Assembly (NCBI RefSeq): GCF_963662255.1
Contig: NC_085055.1
Span: 7,354,602-7,418,601 of the forward strand
Length of the DNA: 64,000 bases
Reading direction: 5' to 3'
Origin: Cinclus cinclus
Taxonomy: Eukaryota; Chordata; Aves; Passeriformes; Cinclidae
Shown: piece by piece, positions 50,301-58,800 of the stretch
Layout of the letters: each line of letters begins with the position of its first letter
Position numbering within the stretch: the stretch's first letter is position 1
Notes under the pieces: generated by a model
Seen by the model: the letters and a program-made list of their open reading frames with translations, nothing else
What the model was told of the DNA's origin: nothing
Databases searched by the model: none
Translations under genes and position numbers: made by a program

Positions 50301-53188
50301 ATTTCTTTTGTGTGTACTAACACTTGAAATGTTAAAGGTGAACTGGCTAATTATCAATACAGTGCCCTGTTCAGAGAATGCTTGTACATACATGGCACAG
50401 GGTAGTAACAGAAGGTCTTCTAGATTGACAGGTTCAAAATTTCACCCATAATTGTCTGCCTTGTATCTGTGGTGCTCATACAACATTTAAGTAAGAAGCA
50501 AAAAGTTGTTTTATTGTGCTAAAACCTGGGGGAAGGAAAAAAAAATCAAACACCCCACCCTCTTAAAAAACCTCAAACCCATACATTTCTTAACATTCCA
50601 GTTTTGTAGCAGTGATACAGATTTGTAAAGGGGCAGAAAAAGTGAAAAGTATTTCAGCCTTAACTCTTAAGAAACTAATCTCAGCCAGCAACGTAAAGGA
50701 ATGTTAGTAATTTCTAGAAGGCTGTGGGAATTCTTTTAAATCTTAACTATTCTAAGAACATAAGATTTCCCAAACAAGATTTCTCTGACATCTTTGTAAA
50801 ATGCTTATAATAATTTAAGGTCTTCATAAATACCTAGTAAGTGTGAATGAAATTAGATAGAAGGAGCTCTTCCCTTCTTCCCCCTGCAGTGCCAACCACT
50901 GTTTTTCAGTCATTTAGCTGTATCCTTCGATTTACAATGCTGTATGTTATGGTGCCTTATTCATAGAGGAATATTAAGAATGCACTCTGTGCATGAAATA
51001 TGCTTCCTATTTACTAATATTAGAGGAGTTGGGTACAAAACCTAATTTTAAAGAAAAAGTACTTGTGCAGAAACTCCTTTGGCCTTCACATTTCTGGAAG
51101 GACCCAGTTGTAAGAAATCCAGTTACTCTAACAGAAAATTCATCTGTTGTAGTTCCCAGTCTGATTTGGATTTCACATACAGTCATTCTTAAATCCAGAA
51201 AAACAGCTCACCTAAATAGCTGGTACACTAAATCTAAATGACTGTACAGTTCTGTACAGTAATGCTTGCCAGACCTAGTGTGTGTTTAGCTCGTCAGAGA
51301 TAAAAGTGTGCATTTACAGTTGCAGTACTCTGGATTCTAAGGATAGAACTGAGTCTTGGTGTGGTTACAAGAGGGCAGGATCAGACAAAGCCAGGCTACA
51401 GAACATGTGCTGAGGTGGTAAGGAGAGGTCAGAGAAGCCCTGGCTGTCCCCAGAGAGTGCAGCTGTACCAGCACAGACACTGGGCTGGCACCTGCGGCAC
51501 TGCCCATGTCCACACACCCGCGCCAGGACACAGTGCTGGTGGCACAGTGCTGGTGGCACTCGTGGTACCTCGAGGAGGGCAAGTCCCCTCCTCAGTCGCT
51601 TCTGACCAAAGATTTGATGCCACATCATCCTAAGTGATTCCAGGCTCTGACCCGCCCCAGTTTTGGGCACCAACTAACTGTCTTCATTTCGTTAGTGTGA
51701 AATTCTTCACTACTCAGCTGATAAAACCCCAGTTACACACACAGTCTGTAGTTCAAAGAGCCTGCAGCCAACTCTCTTCAAATTTAGTACAGAAAGCCCT
51801 TCTCCAGTAAATTTTGCAATTGGACCAAAATTGGTTTTTTTTAAGAGTCCACATTCAGATCACTGTTACCACCGATTTTAGTGAAAATTGTTTTTAACAA
51901 CAGAAACAAATTGATCCTTGCTGTATGGTTGATAACCTGTAAGTGTGAAGGCCTTTTGTGAGATGTCTCCCAGTTAGAGCATAACTTGTGCAGAAAAGAC
52001 ATGAAGGTTCATGCTGAATTGACTGCTGATGTGAGCATCACTGTGATTTTTTTCCTTGAACAGTAACAGTAGCTGATTATATATCACGAGCTGAATCTCA
52101 GAGTAGACAGAGAAACCCTGCAAAGGAGACAGTAGCCAAAACCAAGAAAGAAACGGTAAGTTTTTTTTTAATGTGCACTTCCTTTTCTCTCCTCCCTTGC
52201 AGCAGAACAGTAAAGGAATGAAGGCTTCAGTTAGCTCACCCTCATTTGACTACAAGTGCATTTGAATTCAAGAACAAATCATTAAAAGTGAAAAGGGCCC
52301 ATAGTAAATAGAACTAACAGTGATTTGGTAACTGTTGTTGCAGATCTTAGGGACTAAATTAAGTCTGTAAATGGATTAAAATATTGCACTTAGTAATGTT
52401 GCATTATGTAATAAAATATGAAAATTGCCCATCTTAAGTCTTGAGAACTAATCCTTGAAACACTTTAGGGATAGAGGATACTATGTGGCTTGTATAAACT
52501 ATTTTAGAAGAAATTATTTTTACTAAGCTTGTATGTTTTTGATCCTTTTTCCTTAAAGGATCACAGTGGCATTTCATTATCCTGAAGAACAATCAAAACT
52601 GAATAAAGCAGAATTTCTTTTACTTCTCAAGTGCCAATGTATTGCCACAAATTTTGTAAGAAAGATCCATTAACAAAATGTCATCTTGCTATGGACTTCA
52701 AAACAGGTGTAAAGCTCTGTTTTTCAGTAAACTCCTTCGTGGGCTTAGACGAATAGAAATAAATAAGCATTCTGTGTGTGCTGGGGGTGTGCAGTCCTGT
52801 CCTGGGGTTAGGTTGGCATGATTTCCTCAAAGTGGCTGATACAGAAGTATCTCATAAACAACAGTGTGAGTGATCAGATGCTCTAAGTGACAGGATATAG
52901 GCACAGACAGACAAGAGGTGTTCCCTCTTGCAAAGCTGCTGTGTGAGCCAGAGGGAAGCTATTACACTCTGTATTGTTATGGAATTTTTAATACTCCCCT
53001 GTTCTTGTTTTTTCAAGGCAAAAGAGGCGATTGATGAAAACAGCCCTTCTGAAAAGGCAGTGAACGGTCCTGCCACCACCTCTGGGGATGAGCCTTCTAA
53101 ACTACAGCACAGCCCTGATGAAAAGAAAGTCACTGTTCAGGAGGATGGAAATAATCAGGAAGAAGCAGTGCTGAATGGTGTTTCATAA
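20020..53188 (+). CDS. FXR1: FXR1, FMR1 autosomal homologue 1: complete gene with 17 coding exons
   Basis: FXR1 is a cytoplasmic RNA-binding protein of the fragile X family. It binds polyribosomes and RNP granules, controls mRNA translation and stability, and is especially needed in skeletal and cardiac muscle. Exons join as 20020-20070, 29515-29567, 33623-33716, 34938-35009, 37155-37303, 37745-37838, 38690-38806, 38907-39077, 42189-42267, 44465-44574, 45172-45258, 45983-46190, 47811-48014, 48695-48895, 49640-49720, 52064-52155 and 53018-53188. The total is 2,034 nt, or 677 residues. Domains seen: tandem Tudor/Agenet (about 4-50 and 63-115), KH0 (about 130-205), KH1 with GTHG at 235-238, KH2 with GKNG at 298-301, RG-rich region 468-491 and arginine-rich clusters at 531-539 and 572-582. 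The start ATG has A at -3 and G at +4. All introns are GT-AG. Shorter isoforms are expected by skipping the 81-nt and 92-nt exons. Confidence 0.97.
23108..23410 (-). mobile_element. CR1 LINE fragment interrupted by an A28 tract
   Basis: The order CACAGAATCACACTTGGCTG, GAGTTCATCTGGTCCACACC, GGCTACCTAGAGCCAGTTGC, TGGCTTTTGAGTATCTCTGA and CTCTGCCCAGTCACTCTCAC follows the reverse complement of the avian CR1 3' region. After the expected CTCACAGTAAA the A run is expanded to 28 (23,290-23,317). CR1-like sequence then continues (AGAAATTCCTGTATTCACAT, GTCATTGCCTCTGGACCTG), so the tract is an internal expansion rather than the end of the element. The right limit is approximate. Confidence 0.8.
23290..23317 (+). 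repeat. A28 homopolymer inside CR1
   Basis: Longest mononucleotide run in the window, inside the CR1 copy of FXR1 intron 1. It is likely to vary in length between individuals and to be prone to sequencing error. Confidence 0.85.
25885..25912. repeat. Perfect inverted repeat, 10-bp arms
   Basis: TTTGTGTGTG is followed by an 8-base loop and then CACACACAAA. The arms are a short GT/CA dinucleotide repeat, which makes a chance origin quite likely. Confidence 0.6.
29515..29567 (+). CDS. FXR1: FXR1 coding exon 2
   Basis: 53 nt encoding residues 18-35 ([17 protein letters not shown] plus the split codon 35), the rest of the first Tudor strand set. Acceptor TTGTTTTAG|GGATTT; donor AACAA|GTAAGT. The residues match human FXR1 exactly. 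Confidence 0.97.
29568..33622 (+). other. FXR1 intron 2
   Basis: About 4 kb of AT-rich intron holding one clear CR1 fragment (about 32,015-32,398). No additional exon with convincing borders was found. Confidence 0.7.
32015..32398 (-). mobile_element. CR1 LINE fragment with decayed reverse-transcriptase tail
   Basis: The minus strand reads through typical CR1 3' sequence. The plus strand shows GTCATAGAATCCTCAAGACT, CCACCACCTCCTTGGGCAGT, CCATTCCAATGTCTGACCAC, CCCTCTGAGCCTCCTTTTCT, CAGCTGCTCCTCATCAGATC and CTTGTCCTTCTCTGGATGTG. A 136-codon minus-strand open frame (32,404-31,994) covers it and probably represents leftover ORF2 and 3' UTR; it is not a functional protein. It lies antisense to FXR1 in intron 2. 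Confidence 0.88.
33623..33716 (+). CDS. FXR1: FXR1 coding exon 3
   Basis: 94 nt, residues 35-66, completing the first Tudor domain and the linker: [18 protein letters not shown] then [13 protein letters not shown]. Acceptor TTTCCAG|TTGG; donor GTGGAG|GTGAGT. Human has EISEG where this sequence has EIGEG. Confidence 0.97.
34938..35009 (+). CDS. FXR1: FXR1 coding exon 4
   Basis: 72 nt, residues 67-90 ([20 protein letters not shown] then MKGE), the core of the second Tudor domain. Both borders are on codon boundaries: TTTCCAG|GTTTAT and GGAGAG|GTAAAT. Confidence 0.97.
37155..37303 (+). CDS. FXR1: FXR1 coding exon 5
   Basis: 149 nt, residues 91-140. Starts [20 protein letters not shown], the end of Tudor 2, followed by [18 protein letters not shown] leading into the KH0 region. 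Donor GATGC|GTGAGT leaves two bases of codon 140. Human has VTFERL where this sequence has VTYERL. Confidence 0.97.
37745..37838 (+). CDS. FXR1: FXR1 coding exon 6
   Basis: 94 nt, residues 140-171, part of KH0: [20 protein letters not shown] then [11 protein letters not shown]. Acceptor TTAG|GTGTGC; donor ATACTG|GTAAGT. The human form has YHPETTQLMIL, so there are three substitutions in this short stretch. Confidence 0.96.
38690..38806 (+). CDS. FXR1: FXR1 coding exon 7
   Basis: 117 nt, residues 172-210: [20 protein letters not shown] then [19 protein letters not shown]. This covers the end of KH0 and the link to KH1. Borders CTGTAG|TCTGCC and TTGGAG|GTAAAG, both in phase 0. It matches the human protein throughout. 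Confidence 0.97.
38907..39077 (+). CDS. FXR1: FXR1 coding exon 8 (KH1)
   Basis: 171 nt, residues 211-267. Contains the KH1 RNA-binding loop GTHG (235-238) in [20 protein letters not shown]. Borders CTTCAG|TGCACA and GGAGAG|GTAAGG. The intron before it is only 100 bp, the shortest in the gene. Confidence 0.97.
39078..42188 (+). other. FXR1 intron 8
   Basis: About 3.1 kb with a short CR1 remnant at about 41,876-41,945. Open frames here are short and unrelated to known proteins. Confidence 0.6.
41876..41945 (-). mobile_element. Short CR1 remnant
   Basis: GCCCCATCCAACCTGGCCTT, TGAACACTTCCAGGGATGGG and GCATCCATTTTGACA match the reverse complement of a CR1 3' segment (CCATCCAACCTGGCCTTGAA then CCAGGGATGGGGCATCCA). 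Flanks are too diverged to set firm limits. Confidence 0.65.
42189..42267 (+). CDS. FXR1: FXR1 coding exon 9
   Basis: 79 nt, residues 268-294: [20 protein letters not shown] then VPRNLV, the KH1 end and KH2 start. Donor CTTGTTG|GTATGT splits glycine 294. Human has [14 protein letters not shown], so three residues differ. Confidence 0.96.
44465..44574 (+). CDS. FXR1: FXR1 coding exon 10 (KH2)
   Basis: 110 nt, residues 294-330. Contains the KH2 loop GKNG (298-301) in [19 protein letters not shown]. Ile304 corresponds to the FMRP residue changed in the I304N fragile X mutation and is conserved. Acceptor CTGAAG|GAAAAG; donor GAAGAC|GTAAGT. Confidence 0.97.
45172..45258 (+). CDS. FXR1: FXR1 coding exon 11
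   Basis: 87 nt, residues 331-359: [20 protein letters not shown] then LEYHIAYLK, the end of KH2. Borders CCTGTAG|GGAATG and CTAAAG|GTGAGT, both phase 0. Confidence 0.97.
45983..46190 (+). CDS. FXR1: FXR1 coding exon 12 with a 29-residue segment absent from the human reference form
   Basis: 208 nt, residues 360-429. Begins [20 protein letters not shown], then has residues 380-408 (starts [17 protein letters not shown], ends SSVQG), then [20 protein letters not shown]. In the human reference protein QIG is followed directly by SRSYSG. Here all parts are in one uninterrupted exon, with no GT donor at the QIG junction, so a simple internal intron cannot remove the segment. FMRP and FXR2P also have residues at this place, which suggests an ancestral segment. 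Borders TATGTAG|GAGGTG and GGTTATG|GTGAGT. Confidence 0.93.
46811..46868. repeat. TTAATTAAT-rich low-complexity block
   Basis: Repeated TTAATTAAT and AATTAAT words form overlapping palindromes. AT-rich intronic simple sequence. Confidence 0.65.
47575..47678. repeat. TA/TG microsatellite
   Basis: Alternating TATATA and TGTGTG words with interruptions, ending about 130 bp before exon 13. It probably varies in length. Confidence 0.6.
47811..48014 (+). CDS. FXR1: FXR1 coding exon 13 (RG-rich)
   Basis: 204 nt, residues 429-497. Serine/acidic part [20 protein letters not shown], then the RG-rich RNA-binding stretch [18 protein letters not shown] (468-485) and APRGGKSS. Human has GRGRGGPRGG where this has [10 protein letters not shown]. 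Borders ATACAAG|GTACAA and AGCTCTG|GTACTG. Confidence 0.96.
48695..48895 (+). CDS. FXR1: FXR1 coding exon 14
   Basis: 201 nt, residues 497-564: [20 protein letters not shown], then a basic cluster [16 protein letters not shown] (530-545) and [17 protein letters not shown]. Acceptor TTTGTTTAG|TGCTTA has a T/G-rich rather than a clean pyrimidine tract; donor GGTTTAG|GTATGT. The reading frame stays open for 397 nt of intron upstream of the acceptor, which I take as chance. Confidence 0.96.
49640..49720 (+). CDS. FXR1: FXR1 coding exon 15, 81-nt muscle-type alternative exon
   Basis: 81 nt, 27 residues (564-590): [20 protein letters not shown] then QAEDRQP. This equals the human alternative exon included mainly in heart and skeletal muscle isoforms. 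It holds an arginine-rich [11 protein letters not shown] motif described as a nucleolar-targeting type signal. The length is a multiple of three, so inclusion or skipping keeps the frame. Borders AATTGCAG|ATGATA and CAGCCAG|GTAATT. Splicing by tissue is known in mammals and inferred here. Confidence 0.95.
49721..52063 (+). other. FXR1 intron 15
   Basis: 2.3 kb intron between the two alternative exons. GC content rises at about 51,420-51,600, where a perfect 14-bp tandem duplication (51,529-51,556) lies. The open frames there on both strands look like composition effects. Confidence 0.6.
51529..51556 (+). repeat. 14-bp perfect tandem duplication
   Basis: CACAGTGCTGGTGG occurs twice in direct succession, with CACTCGTGG after it as a partial third copy. 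Small local duplication in the GC-rich part of intron 15. Confidence 0.8.
52064..52155 (+). CDS. FXR1: FXR1 coding exon 16, 92-nt frame-switching exon
   Basis: 92 nt, residues 591-621: [20 protein letters not shown] then [11 protein letters not shown]. The length is not a multiple of three. If it is skipped, exon 17 is read in another frame and stops at 53,032-53,034 after GKRGD, giving predicted proteins of 595 (with exon 15) or 568 (without) residues. Human FXR1 has the equivalent short-tail isoform. Borders TTGAACAG|TAACAG and GAAACG|GTAAGT. Confidence 0.95.
53018..53188 (+). CDS. FXR1: FXR1 coding exon 17 and stop
   Basis: 171 nt including TAA at 53,186-53,188, residues 622-677. Starts [20 protein letters not shown] and ends EEAVLNGVS, the conserved FXR1 long C-terminus. 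The middle is the most diverged part of the protein relative to human. Acceptor TTTTTCAAG|GCAAAA. Confidence 0.96.
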   Translation, partial: AKEAIDENSPSEKAVNGPATTSGDEPSKLQHSPDEKKVTVQEDGNNQEEAVLNGVS

Positions 53189-53421
53189 ACTGAAGTTCCT
53201 AGTTTACAGTTCTTTTACATTACATTTAAAATAGTGCTTGTATAAGCTTGCCAAAGATAGAATACGGATCGCCAGTCTTGACACCGCACTTTCAGTTCCT
53301 CCATTTTGGAATACAGAAAGGGGAGGGATCCTGGAGAAATCATATGTTAAACATACTTTGACACCTACTGTGTTATAAATATATCATCAGATGTGCCTTG
53401 AGATAGTATATGTAACATTTA

Positions 53422-53427
53422 AATAAA
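53422..53427 (+). terminator. FXR1: Proximal poly(A) signal AATAAA
   Basis: AATAAA about 235 nt after the stop codon, with TG- and TTTTG-rich sequence downstream. It could give a short 3' UTR form. Confidence 0.5.
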
Positions 53428-54017
53428 CAAAATTGCTGGCTATAGGAAATGTTATTTTGTTTTCAAAATACGGCAAAGATGTGAGGGGGATCCCTAACAT
53501 AATACTCTTTATGAAAGCATTAGCTGCTTTTGTTACATTTTTAATAATATGCAACCACTTCTTCACCTGAGGAATACTAGAAAGAAATGCAGTCTAAAAT
53601 ATTTTGCACTGAAATGTAATTTCTCCATTAGTTTAGTCTGGAAACTGGTCTGTTTTAATACATGTTTTTTTAAATGCTGTATGTAGAGGAAAAATCTGCA
53701 GACCACTGGAATGCATTTGTTAAATTCTCATAATCTGCAGGGATACTGGGTGACATTGGCAGTGACTGTTCTACATTGAGGCTTTGTTTGGTTTATTTAT
53801 TAAACTGTACAGTATTTAAAAATCAAACATAGCTTTAGTTAACACTAAGCTGAATTAGTCATGTCCATTAAGACATAACCTGAACTACTGAAAAGATCAA
53901 TTTCCAGAAAGTTTATTCTGTATAAACTACATATGTTAGTCCTTAGTAGAGTATTTTTATTTTTGTTTTGGTTGTTTGATGTGCAATATGTTTTTTTGTA
54001 TGCTGGTAGTAAAAGAA

Positions 54018-54023
54018 AATAAA
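54018..54023 (+). terminator. FXR1: Distal poly(A) signal AATAAA
   Basis: AATAAA in AAGAAAATAAACTTTGATC, with a T/G-rich stretch 15-30 nt downstream. Best candidate for the main 3' end of FXR1. Confidence 0.7.
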
Positions 54024-54045
54024 CTTTGATCTTCCATCTGTTGAC

Positions 54046-55150
54046 TGTTTCTATCAGAAACTTAAATTCCTATTGACTTCAAGGCTTTCAAGCTGTTAAC
54101 TAACAATGGAAACCTACTCGTGAGGCAGCTTGAACCTCAGACTCTTTTTCATAGGAGTTTCTAACATACTGATTTTTCCTTTCACTAAGCTGCTGATGTC
54201 AAACACCAGTTAACTAGTCGAAACCCAGACTCCTTGTCTTGGAGAATTGCATTGCCTGACTAACATCTACAAGAATTAATGCAGATGTAGTTTTGGTAAG
54301 TTAAAGCATGGCACCCCCTCATCTTTGCAGGTACATCAGCCAGAGCAAGGAAGCACAAAACAGGTGTGGAAAAACATCTGGGTAGGGAGGTGGTGTAAAA
54401 AGGGCAGAGCACAGGGCAGCATTGAAGTTGTACTGACTTGAATGGAAAAAATTGTCTTGCCTGATTTTGTCAGAAGGACAAAACCAAGAGATCAAAACCA
54501 GCTGCTCTGCCTGACAGCTACAGCCCAGCTGTGCAAGCAGGGGATCTGTGTGTGCAGTGTGTCATGGGCCTTCAGCAGCAGGGTTCCCCTGTGGGAGAAC
54601 TACCCAGTTAAATGTAACTGAAACATGCACAAGTGTCTCAGCTGGGGCATGCAACAACTATACTTAATAATTCAGCAGTGTTTTACTGGGAAATACTTAA
54701 GTACAGAAACGTTCTGCATAGGGTTTGGCATGTGCCGACTCCAGAAATGTGCGTGGTGGTGTTCCAGCTGTCTTTCACCCTGCTTTAAATTCTGTAGCAG
54801 AGCAAAATTACTGCCTTTCTGGGGAGGTTGTAATCTTACCTATTTGATCTTTCCTCGGATGAGATGCTTCCAGCAGCACTCCCAAGTCCAGCTTCTGGGC
54901 AGGGAAGCTTTCACCCCCACTGTTTATGACCAGCTGGCAGAAACACTGGGAAGATTCTTGGAGTATGACAGAGATCCCTGGCCCCAGCTGAGATCCTCAC
55001 GAGCTGCTGGGTGTGAGGCCCCACAGAGCATAAATCCAGCTCAGGTATCAGTGACTAATGTAGAGTTCCTGTTTCCTAATCACCATAAATGCAAGCCTTA
55101 GTGTGTAAGCTCTGGCCCTGTAGTGTACAATAATTTAAAGAATTACAGGA
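54046..55150. other. Intergenic spacer between convergent FXR1 and DNAJC19
   Basis: About 1.1 kb separating the two 3' ends. A 158-codon plus-strand open frame (54,625-55,101) is the longest here. I do not recognise its product, it starts in ordinary sequence, and nothing marks it as a gene. Nothing else stands out. Confidence 0.6.
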
Positions 55151-55169
55151 CTTGTGTTAAAATACAGAA

Positions 55170-55175
55170 TTTATT
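55170..55175 (-). terminator. DNAJC19: Candidate DNAJC19 poly(A) signal (distal)
   Basis: TTTATT on the plus strand is AATAAA on the minus strand, about 610 nt after the DNAJC19 stop. A second copy is at 55,305-55,310, so which one is used is uncertain. Confidence 0.5.
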
Positions 55176-55304
55176 AAATGCTATTAAAACCTGTCAAAAC
55201 TAAAAGTTACTAAAAAAAATCTGGATGCTCCAGATCCATCAGTAACATTTAACCAGCCTTGTTTTTGCAAGGCAAGGACAAGGGAATACATTGTTTCCTG
55301 TACT

Positions 55305-55310
55305 TTTATT
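55305..55310 (-). terminator. DNAJC19: Candidate DNAJC19 poly(A) signal (proximal)
   Basis: Minus-strand AATAAA about 475 nt after the DNAJC19 stop codon. It is an alternative to the signal at 55,170. Confidence 0.45.
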
Positions 55311-55785
55311 TGTCCAGGCAGAGACAACCACACCTTTCTCTCTATTCCTCCCCTCCAATAAATCCTCTTGGTTTTTCCACCCCCTTCCCAAACAGGTTCA
55401 GTGTGCTAATTTTAGCAGATGGAAGAGCAGCAGTGTGAACTTTAAACAGGGCCAGCTCAACAGAAATTAGGTAATAGCATGAGTCTACCTGTGCCTGGTA
55501 ACTCACACTGGCCACACCAAGTTACTGCTCTCAAGCACAAAATATTTGAGTGGCATATTTTGCTGTTTAATAAAGAACAGCTACTAAAAAAATCTTTAAG
55601 CTTCACTTCCTCACATATTTCCAAAACAAAGTGACCAAGTGGGAAGGGAAGTACCTCCCTGGATTTGTATTTCCAGCGTTGTTTATATTAAGTCAAAGAC
55701 TGACATTAGAACTTTTCTTAAGCCATTTATCAAAAATAATCATCTGCAGGGACAAACCCTCTGAATGAGTGATTTTCTTCCTCAT

Positions 55786-55856
55786 TCATTTTTTAGCTTG
55801 ATCTTCTAGTAGATCCTTAGCTTCATTGATTTTAGCTGCTACATATGGAGATCCAC
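55786..55856 (-). CDS. DNAJC19: DNAJC19 coding exon 6 and stop
   Basis: 71 nt: the split Gly93 then [20 protein letters not shown] and KK, stop TGA at 55,788-55,786. Minus-strand acceptor TTCTTCTAG|GTGGAT. This is the end of the J domain, with the conserved KINEAKDLL helix. Confidence 0.96.
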
Positions 55857-58800
55857 CTAGAAGAAAGAGAACCTCAAATTAGATGGGAAAAACCCCAACA
55901 TTTGTCTTTTGTGTTGATGATAATGCCACAGGACATGGGAAAAAAAAAGTGTACTCTGAGGTTCTTCCAGTTGAAGAACAACCTCGCTATGACTGAAGGC
56001 ACCCGAGGTCACTCAGTCACTGCAGGAGCTTGGTGTCAGAGCACTTGTTCCTGTTAGGCTCCTTTATTTTACTGGAGTGTTTTTTTCCTCCAGTTTTATC
56101 AGTCATAAATGAATTGGTCACCACTGACTTAGCACAGTCTGTGGTGAACACAGAGGCACAGAACCAAGAGGTCTGCAGATAACCCTGCCCAGCACCATAA
56201 AGTGCTGCTGCCCCAAGGGACCAGTTCTGGTTTTAAACAAGGCAAAAAATTACTTAGGGAGACTGAGGCAGAATCCACAGTGAAATGCACCAACACTGTA
56301 CAGCCATGAGGTACAATGTCTGTGCTGGTAGAATATATGCCATTAATTGCACTGTAACATTGTACCTGAAGATTAATTTAACGTGTTTAGGTCATGTACA
56401 ACACAAAATGCTATTTTTAGCTCCAGCTAAAAACCAGTAAGGTTAATTTTGAAGGTAACTTCCACTCGATACCTATGAAAGGCATATCCCTATGGATTAT
56501 TTTGCATTTTGGTGCATGGAAGTAAGGAAATCATCAGTCACTTTAAAGGAAGCCATTTTACCTTTTAAGCAACGATTAAGAAGTTAAATGTCAAACATGA
56601 TTCTGACTCACTGAACAGAATTTAGAATAGGTATAGATTCCCTGAGTTACTTACTAACTTTGAGCATAACTAGACTCTGAGCTTTCAAGAGTACCACTAA
56701 CAGGAATATTTCATAATTTAATGTCTCCATCAGCTGCAGAAGGCTCAGTATTTGCTGTTTATGGTGAACTCCCGAGGCATTCACATGAACTTAAGCTTAC
56801 AATACACCACAAAAGTGCTACATAAAACACTCAAGGGTACTCTGGGTTTTCATCTAAAATTAAGGCAATTTTAAGTCTCATTTTAACAAATATTCTAACC
56901 TGGTATTCACAGAAGACAGAGCAGCTAACGAACTGATCTGCTAAATCTGTCTGCTTGCTTTTAAATACACACAAAAATATGCTCTAGACCCACATGGATT
57001 AAGGCACCCTAAGATTTGTTTTCCATGGGTTTTTTAGTAGTTGAGGTGCTTATGTATCACTCACTTCCTCCCTACACATATTAATCTGTGTTAAAAACAT
57101 GCATTAACTAATCAACACGACTTAATTTCCTTACCTTTATCTGGATGATTCAGAAGCATGATCCGTCTATGAGCTTCTCTAATTTTATTTCTGTTGGCTG
57201 TAGGGCTTTGAAAGAGACAGAAAAACTGACTTAAGGGATCCTCATGAAATTCCCCAGATCATCAAAAGGTGTCTGAGAACAATTAAGCACTGTCTTACCC
57301 ACAAATTCTCTAGCTAACATGTATTCTTTTCTTACCACTGATATGAAAGCTCTTATTTGATAGATTAGTGTATTTGGCTTTAAGTGCTTTGTCAGGGAAT
57401 GCTGCCATAGTCAGATCTACATTGTTCCAGAAGTGATTAATTTATTCCAGATACAGGAGGTGGGTTTGCAGCACCTTCACACTGTACCCACCTCAAACTC
57501 CTCAGCACTGACAGGAACCACAAGATAACAGCAGAATCGTGTTCCTCACGCCAAGTGAACCCCAAGGCTTCCTGAAATGGCTTATCTGGACCACACGGGG
57601 CTTTGGCATGTGCGAGGGAATTGCAGATGTCTGGACACCCACACAGAATTAGCTTCAACCGAGCTAAAGTGCAGCAAAGGACCCCCAGAAAGCACAGAAA
57701 GTCCTGAATAGCCACTTCCTATTTCCTGACTTGGGAGTGACACTCCCAGGCAATGCTGGGCACTGGATGACAACCTTTCCAAACAAGGGCAGCTGTGAGG
57801 AGACATCACTGCCAGCTGTTCATCTTCCATTTCTGATAAATTTCCTTTACCTCACTCCTAGTATTAAAGCTGCTTCTCGTTTAGTCATCTTGGGTTCAAA
57901 TCCACCTCTGTAATAACCACTGAAGGCCTGAAACAGAAAAGTTATTAGTTTAAAACACACTAATTTAAATTATCAGTTAAAATTATTCATTATTGCTTTA
58001 GTAGCTGCTGAGCTTTTAGTCTGTAAAAATAGCAAAACTTCTTCTCACTTGTAATATGACATTCAGTTGAAGTAAAGCATCATTATTTAAATAATTACTT
58101 AATTTTGCCCAAACAAGTTCTCTGTCAGTCAATCACCACTAGAATTACAGCACTTAATTTCTGTTACTGCCAAAATACAGGAGAAAATACAGCAATGCTA
58201 TACTGAGACAACAGTCTGTAGCTGTTTCACCAAGTGAAGTTAAATAAAAAGATGCTAGTGATGAATAAAAACTTACAGGTTTTGGTAGGTTTTGAAGGGC
58301 TTGTTTTACCTGTGGCTCCATATGCTTCAAAGCTTTTACTGCATAGCGACCTTAAAGAGACCAGCATCGACTGAGGTTAAATACAGTGCCATGAACATTT
58401 ACCAATTCAAGTGCAACTGGTAACCTGTGGGTTACAGCGTGGAATAAACTTTTTTGGGACATAAAATAGTAAGAACTTTGATCTCTTGTTAAGAGCCATT
58501 AATTTTGTTCAGAGTCCTTAATACAGGCTCTCCCAAAAGAGCGTCCTGTACCAGCTATTAAACTACCTTGACATCAGCCCTGAATCACGGGTAAGTACAA
58601 CGGGGTGTGCAGGTACAGCTGGTGTTCCGTGTCCGCCCGTCCCCCACACACCTGCGAATCCGGCTGCCGCTACGGCCAGGCCGACCGCCACCATCGTGCT
58701 GGCCTGCATGGGAACGAACACACACAGCGTCTGTTCAGCGAAGGGGAAGGCGGGAGCCCCGCCGGCAGCGCGCACAGCGGCTCGGACAGGCCGCCAGCAG

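Larger units (their letters stand above)
53189..54045 (+). other. FXR1: FXR1 3' untranslated region
   Basis: AT-rich stretch from the stop codon to just past the second poly(A) signal. It contains AU-rich words such as GTTTATTTATTAAAC near 53,790. The end point is inferred from the signal at 54,018 and the following TGTTGACTGTTTC GU-rich region; no transcript evidence is available. Confidence 0.7.

Noticed and set aside
54625..55101. 158-codon open frame between FXR1 and DNAJC19
   Set aside because: No recognisable family, no promoter or splice signals, and a length expected a few times by chance in 64 kb read in six frames.
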